DNA of 8,599 nucleotides from Gemmatimonadota bacterium (GTDB lineage Bacteria > Latescibacterota > UBA2968 > UBA8231), in the NCBI GenBank assembly GCA_028875335.1, contig JAPPEF010000075.1, positions 1-8,599 of the forward strand, in the 5' to 3' direction. Made by a program: the position numbers and the translations under genes. Shown here one piece after another: positions 1 to 5,131 of the stretch. Each line of letters opens with the position of its first letter. The first letter of the stretch is position 1. Under the pieces are notes generated by a model. That model was not told the DNA's origin. It made no database searches and saw nothing but the letters and a program-made list of their open reading frames with translations.

Positions 1-1224
1 GCCGATCTGCTGAAAGATCTCGCGCTGGCGCAGCGAGAGCGGTCGGCGCATGATGGCCTCTAGCGTGAGGAAGGTCAGGTGGCCGCCGTCGAGCACGGGG
101 ATGGGCAGGAGGTTGATAATCGCCAAGTTGACGCTGAGTATGGCGAGAAAGCGGACGAAGGAGTCCAAGCCCTGCTCGGCGGTCTGTCCGGCTAGCTGGG
201 CAATGCGCAACGGGCCGCCCAATTCGTCGGTCGAGCGGTCGCCTTGGAAAAGCTCGCCCAAAAAGTCGAGGATCAGCCAAGAGGAATTGTACACGCCCAG
301 CCCCCCCAGCACCACCGCTCGCTCCAACCCGACGGTGTGGCGCGAGACCTGCGGACCGATGCCAATGCGACCCACGAACGCGTCGCCCTCGGGGTGGGCT
401 GCCGGGGTAACGAGCTGTTCCATGCGCTGGCCGTCGCGTTCCCAAACCAACGGAATCGTCTCGCCTGGATAGCGGCGGATTTCCTCGCTCATCTCGGCCC
501 AACTCACAACCGGAGCTTGGCCGACGGCGCGGATGATGTCGCCCGCTTGCAAGCCGAGGCTGTCGGCTGGCGTCCCGGGCTCAACGTGGCCCACTGTCGT
601 GGGACGCATTAGCTGCACGCCGTAGCCCTCGTCTCCTGCGGGCGGCAGATCGAAATCCAAGAGAATGCCGTCGCGTTCAACTTCGAGCCTAGCACCGCTG
701 CTTGCGATCTCGTCCAAGGCGCTGGCCAGCTCGTAGGCATTGCCGACGGGCGTGTCTCCTACGGTACGCACGCGATCGCCGCGCACCAGACCGACTTCGG
801 CGGCGAGGGAATTCTCTTGGGGATTGACGCGAGTGCTATCGAAAGAATCGATTCCGTAAACGCTGAAGAGAAAGATCAGGGCCACGAACGCGAAAAGAAA
901 GTTCATTACTGGGCCAGCGGCGATGACCGCCATGCGGATTCCCACCGACCTAGAGGGAAATTCCCAGTGCGCGCCGGTGGTTTCCTCGGTGCCCACATCG
1001 GCCATGCCAGCTACCTTGACGTAACCGCCAAAGGGGATCCAAGAGATGCAGTACTCGGTTTCGCCGCGGGTAAAGCCAATCATTTTGGGCGGGTAGCCCA
1101 AGGAGAAGCGCTCGACGCGGATGCCCGCCCATTTGGCGACCAGAAAGTGGCCCAATTCGTGGACGAAGACCAAGACGCCTAAGGCGATGAGAAACGAGGC
1201 AATAGTAGTGAGGGTATCGAGCAT
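1..1224 (-). CDS. rseP: RseP-family site-2 zinc metalloprotease, partial (C-terminus beyond left edge)
   Basis: This is an intramembrane zinc protease of the RseP/S2P family (M50). Such enzymes cut transmembrane anti-sigma factors or signal-peptide remnants in the inner membrane. I translated the open frame from the ATG at 1224-1222; it stays open for 408 codons to base 1. The zinc motif HELGH is at residues 22-26 inside the first hydrophobic segment. A GPVMN motif follows at about 116-120, leading into a second hydrophobic segment (FLFAFVALIFLF). Two PDZ-like stretches follow, around residues 145-200 and 205-285 (for example GTPADSLGLQAGD). The second catalytic motif, in NLLPIPVLDGGH, is at 371-382 and supplies the third zinc ligand, an Asp. 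About 40 C-terminal residues would be missing compared with E. coli RseP. It begins 13 bp after cdsA, with only a weak ribosome site. Its place in the uppS-cdsA-rseP order supports the call. What it cleaves here is unknown. Confidence 0.95.
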   Translation of the reverse strand, partial: MLDTLTTIASFLIALGVLVFVHELGHFLVAKWAGIRVERFSLGYPPKMIGFTRGETEYCISWIPFGGYVKVAGMADVGTEETTGAHWEFPSRSVGIRMAVIAAGPVMNFLFAFVALIFLFSVYGIDSFDSTRVNPQENSLAAEVGLVRGDRVRTVGDTPVGNAYELASALDEIASSGARLEVERDGILLDFDLPPAGDEGYGVQLMRPTTVGHVEPGTPADSLGLQAGDIIRAVGQAPVVSWAEMSEEIRRYPGETIPLVWERDGQRMEQLVTPAAHPEGDAFVGRIGIGPQVSRHTVGLERAVVLGGLGVYNSSWLILDFLGELFQGDRSTDELGGPLRIAQLAGQTAEQGLDSFVRFLAILSVNLAIINLLPIPVLDGGHLTFLTLEAIMRRPLSLRQREIFQQIG

Positions 1225-1237
1225 ACTCTAATCCATC

Positions 1238-2104
1238 TCAGGAAAAAACGGCCACCACATCCACGTAGAGATACGCCAGCGGAAAGGCCAAAAAATAGGA
1301 GTCAAAGCGGTCGAGCAGGCCGCCGTGGCCTGGGATCAGCATCGGCGCGTCCTTGATGCCCATGTCGCGCTTAAAGGCCGATTCCACCAGATCGCCCACC
1401 TGTGCACCAATGCCCGCGACGAGCAAAAGCCCCAGCAGCGACGCCGGAGAAAAGGAGGGCAGCAAAAAGCCCAAGGGTATGGGCAGGGCGCTGCCGACCA
1501 CGCCGCCAATGCACCCGATCCGCGTCTTATTAGGGCTGATCGCCGGTGCCAGCTTGGCCCGGCCCCAAAACCGACCACTGAAGTACGCCCCGGAATCTGT
1601 GAGCCAGATGCAGAGAAAGAGTACGGCCACCAAGTGGTGAGCCTCCTCGCCTCCACCCACCGCCTGAAAAAGCAAAATCGGCGCACTGCCTAAGACGCCG
1701 AAGAAGAACACGCCGCCCAATGTTAGAAAGGCGTTGGCCGCATAGCGCTCCGTGCCTTGGAACAAGGCCCACACCACAACCAGCACGATGGCCGCCATCA
1801 GCAACGCGGCAAGGTCGTCGCCCGTGCCCTGTCGCCAGAAGTAGCTGCACAGACCCAAGACCAACAAGCTGCCCGGCAGGCGGATAGGTCGGTAGCCTGC
1901 CTCCTCTAGGATGTGGTGGTATTCCCACGAGCAGCGCACAGCCACGGCCAACACCAACAGAAAGATCCCCCAGCTAGCCCCTTCGACCAGCAAAAGGATC
2001 ACCGGCACGAATACGATAGCCGCGAGGACGCGCTGCCGCAGGCCGGAAGATTCTGCCGCGGTGTCAGCCGCCAAAGCGCCTCTGTCGCTGTTGATAGGCG
2101 GCAA
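1238..2104 (-). CDS. cdsA: Phosphatidate cytidylyltransferase (CDP-diacylglycerol synthase)
   Basis: This integral membrane enzyme makes CDP-diacylglycerol from phosphatidate and CTP, the entry to phospholipid synthesis. The CdsA signature runs from S242 to D267 and is intact: SAFKRD, KD, then PGHGGLLDRFD. WLTDSGAYFSGR (167-178) and LAPAISPNKT (185-194) match the upstream conserved block. The usual Glu of the KTxEG motif is Ile here (KTRIG, 193-197). Several hydrophobic helices span about residues 25-165 and 200-288. Length (up to 288 residues) is normal. The start is uncertain. No ATG exists near the N-terminus: the longest frame begins with TTG at 2104, overlapping uppS by 41 nt. A second TTG at 2074-2072 has AGAGG four bases upstream and overlaps uppS by about 11 nt. 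The second is more economical, because family homology only begins near residue 22. Either way it is translationally coupled to uppS. Confidence 0.94.
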   Translation of the reverse strand: MPPINSDRGALAADTAAESSGLRQRVLAAIVFVPVILLLVEGASWGIFLLVLAVAVRCSWEYHHILEEAGYRPIRLPGSLLVLGLCSYFWRQGTGDDLAALLMAAIVLVVVWALFQGTERYAANAFLTLGGVFFFGVLGSAPILLFQAVGGGEEAHHLVAVLFLCIWLTDSGAYFSGRFWGRAKLAPAISPNKTRIGCIGGVVGSALPIPLGFLLPSFSPASLLGLLLVAGIGAQVGDLVESAFKRDMGIKDAPMLIPGHGGLLDRFDSYFLAFPLAYLYVDVVAVFS

Positions 2105-2870
2105 TGGCTTCGTACAGGTGCTGGCGGCGAAAATCCGGCCAGTGCACGTCGCCGACGAAGCAAATTTCAGTATAGACCATTTGCCAAGGCAGGAAGTTGC
2201 TCAGCCGCATTTCGCCACTGGTGCGGATCAATAAGTCTGGGTCGGGCAAGTCGGCTGTATAGAGGGCACCGCTGATTTGGTCCTCGTCGATGTCTTCTGG
2301 GACCAGCTGGCCCGCTGCCACTTCGGCGGCCAACTTGCGGAAGGCATCGACGAGCTCAGTGCGGCCTCCGTAGTTGAGCGCCAAGTTGAGCTTGAGGCCG
2401 GTGTTGTCTTTGGTCTGAGCGAGGGCGTGCTCTAAGGCCAATTGGATGGTTGGCGACAATGCGTTGGTGCGGCCTATGGCGTTGAGCGATACGTTGTTTT
2501 CGTGGAGTTCCGACACTTCATCGCGCAAAGACTCGTGCAGCCACTGCATCAGCTCTTCGACTTCCGCTTCGGGCCGGGACCAATTCTCCGTCGAGAAGGT
2601 GTACAGGGTCAGCGCCTCGATTTGCAGTTGGCCGCAGGCGCGGACGATGTCGCGCACGGACTCGCGGCCAAAGCGATGTCCTTCGGTCTTGGGTAGATTG
2701 CGCTCGACGGCCCAGCGCCTATCGCCGTCCATGATAATGGCGATGTGTTGCGGCAGGTTCCCCTCGCCCTTGAGGCGTTGCTGGATGCGGAAGTCCTCTT
2801 CGGGATTGAGGGGTTCTACTGGGTGGTATTCGCGTGGAGAAATTTCCAGCGGCAGCGCCTGAATACTCAT
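2064..2870 (-). CDS. uppS: Isoprenyl transferase / undecaprenyl diphosphate synthase (UppS family)
   Basis: This cis-prenyltransferase condenses isopentenyl diphosphate units onto farnesyl diphosphate. The product, C55 undecaprenyl diphosphate, is the lipid carrier for peptidoglycan and other envelope polymers. Family blocks appear in order: HIAIIMDGDRRWA (42-54) with the catalytic Asp at 48, TLYTFSTENWSRP, NYGGRTELVDA, then DLLIRTSGEMRLSNFLPWQ and VHWPDF. The C-terminus ends in the typical RQRRFGG. The protein is 268 residues. It carries about 22 extra N-terminal residues compared with E. coli UppS, and no better internal ATG exists before the catalytic motif. The Asn of MDGN, almost invariant in the family, is Asp50 here. 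No clear Shine-Dalgarno precedes the ATG at 2870. It heads the uppS-cdsA-rseP cluster and diverges from the folate gene. The chain length of the product cannot be read from the sequence. Confidence 0.95.
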   Translation of the reverse strand: MSIQALPLEISPREYHPVEPLNPEEDFRIQQRLKGEGNLPQHIAIIMDGDRRWAVERNLPKTEGHRFGRESVRDIVRACGQLQIEALTLYTFSTENWSRPEAEVEELMQWLHESLRDEVSELHENNVSLNAIGRTNALSPTIQLALEHALAQTKDNTGLKLNLALNYGGRTELVDAFRKLAAEVAAGQLVPEDIDEDQISGALYTADLPDPDLLIRTSGEMRLSNFLPWQMVYTEICFVGDVHWPDFRRQHLYEAIAAYQQRQRRFGG

Positions 2871-2978
2871 AGCGTAAAAGAATGATTAGGTGGGTTTATG
2901 TGGTGGCCATTCACGGCCATTGTCGATAGATTTGAGCGCGTTTCGCCTTGAGAAAACAAGGCCGCGCACATCTTGGTC

Positions 2979-3007
2979 AATCTAGGGGAAAGGCTCATAT
3001 TCGTCAA
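2979..3007 (-). promoter_or_regulatory. Candidate sigma70-type promoter for uppS-cdsA-rseP
   Basis: Read on the minus strand, TTGACG (3007-3002) is separated by exactly 17 bases from TAGATT (2984-2979). These match the sigma70 consensus at 5/6 and 4/6 positions. Transcription would begin near 2972, giving a leader of about 100 nt before the uppS ATG. The -35 box is one arm of the inverted repeat at 3002-3036. This is inference from sequence only; the -10 match is modest. Confidence 0.45.
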
Positions 3008-3036
3008 GCAAGCCTAGGTGCCAGATGCGCTTGACG
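3002..3036. repeat. Perfect 8-bp inverted repeat joining two divergent -35 boxes
   Basis: CGTCAAGC at 3002-3009 and GCTTGACG at 3029-3036 are exact reverse complements separated by 19 bases. Each arm contains a TTGACG -35 hexamer, one pointing toward uppS and one toward the folate cyclo-ligase operon. The palindrome CCTAGG sits at the centre (3013-3018). It could be simply two mirrored promoters, or it could also bind a dimeric regulator. Confidence 0.6.
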
Positions 3037-3053
3037 CCCTTTATAGGTGCCAG
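3015..3053 (+). repeat. 10-bp direct repeat TAGGTGCCAG in the divergent promoter region
   Basis: TAGGTGCCAG occurs at 3015-3024 and again at 3044-3053, 29 bp apart start to start. The first copy lies between the two divergent -35 boxes. The second fills the 3' part of the -35/-10 spacer of the plus-strand promoter. The placement resembles tandem operator sites, but a chance repeat is possible. AGGTG in each copy could also be taken as a weak ribosome site for the ATGs at 3025 and 3058. Confidence 0.45.
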
Positions 3054-3059
3054 TATTAT
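3031..3059 (+). promoter_or_regulatory. Candidate strong sigma70-type promoter for the folate/NIPSNAP/dus operon
   Basis: TTGACG (3031-3036), a 17-base spacer, then TATTAT (3054-3059) match the sigma70 consensus at 5/6 in both hexamers with ideal spacing. Transcription is expected to start at about 3066-3067. That coincides with the ATG at 3067-3069, so the transcript could be leaderless. If the promoter is real, the in-frame ATGs at 3025 and 3058 cannot be used from it. Confidence 0.55.
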
Positions 3060-3066
3060 GGTACTT

Positions 3067-3663
3067 ATGAAGAAGGAGGCGACGCGCGCCCGCAAAGAAC
3101 GGCTCAGAAAGCGCGTCTTGGAGGCGCGTATGGGTTTGGACCGCGGCCAAGTAGATGTCGGCGGGCAGGCCATATTAGAAAAGGTCTTGGGCTTGGAGGC
3201 GTACCGCCGGGCCAAACTCGTCCACACCTATGTCTCCAGCAAGGAAAACGAGGTCGATACTCGCGCATTGATTTGCACTTGCTTAAAGCACGGCAAGCGC
3301 GTGGCCGTGCCAGTAGTGATGCCGGGCACAAAGACGCTGGCCCACGCGCTGATCGACGGCCTAGACCAACTCGTCGTCGGCCCTTGGGGGCTAGCGCAAC
3401 CCGATCCGGCCGCGGCCACTTGGCTCCCCGCAGAAGCGCGGATCGACTTGGTCGTGGTGCCGGGCCTCGCCTTTGATCGGTGCGGGCAGCGCATCGGCTG
3501 GGGCGGCGGCTATTACGACCGCTTTCTAGCGCAGGTACAGGCCGTCAAAATAGGGCTGTGCTACGACGCGCTAGTCCTTGACTGCATTCCCGGCGAGCCG
3601 CACGATGTGCCCGTGGACCTAGTCGTCGCCGAAACCGCCATTTACCAAGGAGAATTTGCATGA
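3067..3663 (+). CDS. 5-formyltetrahydrofolate cyclo-ligase
   Basis: This enzyme (5,10-methenyltetrahydrofolate synthetase; YgfA/YqgN/Fau1 family) converts 5-formyl-THF to 5,10-methenyl-THF using ATP in the cytoplasm, returning the storage folate to one-carbon metabolism. From the ATG at 3067 it is 198 residues, normal for the family. A basic N-terminal helix is followed by the ENEVDT substrate-site block (about residues 60-65). The diagnostic PGLAFD, then RIGWGGGYYDRFL, spans about 132-154, and the C-terminal HDVPVD motif is near 179-184. Three in-frame ATGs compete: 3025, 3058 (AGGTG eight bases upstream) and 3067. I chose 3067 because a near-consensus promoter overlaps the first two and would start mRNA at 3066-3067, and because known family members begin at about this point. 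The stop overlaps the next start (ATGA). Confidence 0.95.
   Translation: MKKEATRARKERLRKRVLEARMGLDRGQVDVGGQAILEKVLGLEAYRRAKLVHTYVSSKENEVDTRALICTCLKHGKRVAVPVVMPGTKTLAHALIDGLDQLVVGPWGLAQPDPAAATWLPAEARIDLVVVPGLAFDRCGQRIGWGGGYYDRFLAQVQAVKIGLCYDALVLDCIPGEPHDVPVDLVVAETAIYQGEFA
3647..3653 (+). promoter_or_regulatory. Shine-Dalgarno AAGGAGA for the NIPSNAP gene
   Basis: AAGGAGA lies six bases before the ATG at 3660, inside the last codons of the cyclo-ligase gene. It fixes the start of the small gene and supports efficient coupled translation. Confidence 0.85.
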
Positions 3664-3974
3664 TCTACGAATTGCGCATCTACCGCTTCCACAAGGGAGC
3701 CGACAACAAAAAGAAATTTCGCGCCGGCTTTGCCAAAGCGCGCCGCTTTATGTCCAAGTACGGCGTGACATTTGTCGCCGCGTGGGAAAATCCCGACCGT
3801 GACGACGAGTTCATCTGGATTCGCGCCTTCCCCAACGCCAAGGCCCGCGATAAGGCGATTGAAGCCTATTACGGCAGCCCGGAATGGGCCAAGATCGTCG
3901 ATCAGATTCGGCCGCTAATCCGCCGACGGGAGGTGCGAGTGATGAAAGCGTTGCCCTACTCGACGTTGAAATAA
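3660..3974 (+). CDS. NIPSNAP-family protein
   Basis: This is a small 104-residue protein of the NIPSNAP family, which folds as a dimeric alpha/beta barrel of the ferredoxin-like type. The opening MIYELRIYRF is the classic NIPSNAP first strand. It is followed by a helix with KFRAGFAKARRFMSKYG, strands VTFVAAWENP and EFIWIRAF, and a helix with ARDKAIEAYYGSPEWAKI. A short basic C-terminus follows. No catalytic residues can be named and the family has no firm biochemical role in bacteria. There is no signal peptide, so it is probably cytosolic. It is embedded between the cyclo-ligase (4-nt ATGA overlap) and dus (1-nt TAATG overlap), so its expression is locked to theirs. That suggests co-regulation but does not reveal function. 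Confidence 0.88.
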   Translation: MIYELRIYRFHKGADNKKKFRAGFAKARRFMSKYGVTFVAAWENPDRDDEFIWIRAFPNAKARDKAIEAYYGSPEWAKIVDQIRPLIRRREVRVMKALPYSTLK

Positions 3975-4969
3975 TGTTCCGCATCGGCCCAATAACTGCT
4001 GACCCCGGCATCCTGCTAGCGCCCATGGAGGATGTCTCCGAGCTTCCGTTCCGCCTGATTTGCAGGGAACTGGGAGCCGACATCGTCTATACCGAATTCG
4101 TCAACGCCGAGGGATTGTTGCGCGAAGATCCCAACGGGCCGCGGCGCGCTTTTCGCAAGCTGCGCTTTGCAGAAGCCGAGCGGCCCTTGGCGATTCAGCT
4201 CTACGGCGCGGCCTCGCTATCCATGGAAAAAGCCGCTGAGATCGCCAGCGCACAGCATCCAGACTTCATCGACATCAACTGCGGCTGCTGGGTGAGCAAT
4301 GTAGCGCTGCGCGGAGCCGGGGCCGGGCTGTTGCGCGACTTGCCGCAGATGAAGGAGGTCGTCTCGCGCGTCATCGGCGCGACGCACCTGCCGGTGACCG
4401 TGAAGACGCGCCTCGGCTGGGATCAGCAGAGTATCCGCATCGTCGAGGTAGCTCAGATGCTCGAAGATTTGGGCGTGCAGGCGCTAGCTATCCACTGCCG
4501 CACCCGCGCGCAAGGCCACAAGGGCGCGGTGGACTACGAGTGGATACCCAAAGTCAAGGCCGCGGTCTCCATACCGATCATTCTCAACGGCGACGTGACC
4601 TCGCCGCAAATGGTCGAACACGCCTTCGACAGCACGGAGTGCGACGGGGTGATGATCGGCCGCGGTGCCATCCGCCACCCGTGGATTTTCCGCGAATCCC
4701 AGCACTATCTAAAGAAGGGTGCGCTCTTGCCCGAACCAAGCTGGCAGGAGCGCATCGAACTGTGCCTCAAGCACCTGCGACTGGCCGTTGAGCACGACGG
4801 GCCGCGAGGGGCGCTGGTCGGCACGCGGCGCCACTACGCCGGGTACTTCCGCGGTCTGCGCGGCGCGGCGCAGCTCAGAGCCGAGCTGGCCAGATACAAG
4901 GAGCTAGACCCCTTGTTGGATCGCCTCGCGGAACTGCGCGACACCGATCCAGAACGCCTCGCCGCCTGA
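3974..4969 (+). CDS. tRNA-dihydrouridine synthase (Dus family, FMN-dependent)
   Basis: Dus enzymes reduce specific uridines in the tRNA D-loop to dihydrouridine with FMN and NADPH. From the ATG at 3974 (overlapping the previous TAA) the protein is 331 residues, normal length. Visible blocks are the FMN-site start LAPMEDVSELPFR (15-27), YTEFV (39-43), IQLYGA (74-79) and DINCGCWVSNV (100-110) with catalytic Cys105. VKTRLGW (143-149) and HCRTR (174-178) are followed by the phosphate-binding NGD (205-207) and IGRGA (228-232). The RRHYAGYFRGL segment is typical of the C-terminal tRNA-binding helical domain. The frame is open upstream to 3884, but that stretch overlaps NIPSNAP and has no homology. 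The catalytic loop reads NCGCW where most Dus proteins have NMGCP. It most resembles the DusB-like group; which uridine it modifies is not determinable. Confidence 0.94.
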   Translation: MFRIGPITADPGILLAPMEDVSELPFRLICRELGADIVYTEFVNAEGLLREDPNGPRRAFRKLRFAEAERPLAIQLYGAASLSMEKAAEIASAQHPDFIDINCGCWVSNVALRGAGAGLLRDLPQMKEVVSRVIGATHLPVTVKTRLGWDQQSIRIVEVAQMLEDLGVQALAIHCRTRAQGHKGAVDYEWIPKVKAAVSIPIILNGDVTSPQMVEHAFDSTECDGVMIGRGAIRHPWIFRESQHYLKKGALLPEPSWQERIELCLKHLRLAVEHDGPRGALVGTRRHYAGYFRGLRGAAQLRAELARYKELDPLLDRLAELRDTDPERLAA

Positions 4970-5131
4970 TTTCCATCCCGCTGCAATTTCCGCTCACGTC
5001 CCGTTTGACTGGGTACGATTAATAAATTTTTTCTATTAATTACATAGTAATAATTAATTTGCTCAATGAATAGAACGCTCTACTTTATTCTGCGGCGAAT
5101 GACATTACTCTTCCATACAAAGGAGACTCCT
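4970..5131 (+). promoter_or_regulatory. AT-rich leader upstream of the inositol-phosphate synthase gene
   Basis: This 162-bp gap is markedly AT-rich from about 5014 to 5060, in contrast to the GC-rich genes either side. The palindromic hexamer ATTAAT recurs at 5018, 5035 and 5053, that is every 17-18 bases. TTGACT at 5005-5010 resembles a -35 box, but no -10 lies at the right distance. TAATAAT at 5048-5054 resembles a -10 without a good -35. It very likely contains the ino1 promoter, but I cannot place it. No convincing hairpin terminator for the dus operon was found. Confidence 0.5.
5119..5125 (+). promoter_or_regulatory. Shine-Dalgarno AAAGGAG deciding the GTG start of the inositol-phosphate synthase
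   Basis: AAAGGAG stands six bases before GTG at 5132. The in-frame ATGs at 5066 and 5099 lack any such site. This selects the GTG start and removes 22 non-conserved residues. Confidence 0.88.

Noticed and set aside
50..612. Plus-strand frames opposite rseP
   Set aside because: The opposite strand is open for 408 codons with both zinc motifs of RseP, so these are antisense shadows.
1325..1693. Plus- and minus-strand frames overlapping cdsA
   Set aside because: Low-complexity Arg/Pro/Ala-rich translations with no motif; the cdsA frame has the full family signature.
2905..2921. GGCCATT direct repeat upstream of uppS
   Set aside because: Seven bases in a GC-rich leader with no positional link to a promoter element; probably chance.
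3884..3973. Upstream extension of the Dus frame
   Set aside because: It lies wholly inside the NIPSNAP coding sequence in another frame, shows no Dus homology, and an ATG overlapping the NIPSNAP stop at 3974 is the natural start.
4998..5016. Possible terminator hairpin CCC...GGG after dus
   Set aside because: The stem is only three pairs and is not directly followed by a U-run, so it does not support a terminator call.
5066..5131. In-frame N-terminal extension of the inositol-phosphate synthase from ATG 5066 (22 hydrophobic/basic residues)
   Set aside because: It has no ribosome site, whereas AAAGGAG stands six bases before GTG 5132. Family homology begins only after that point, and the extension lies in the AT-rich leader.
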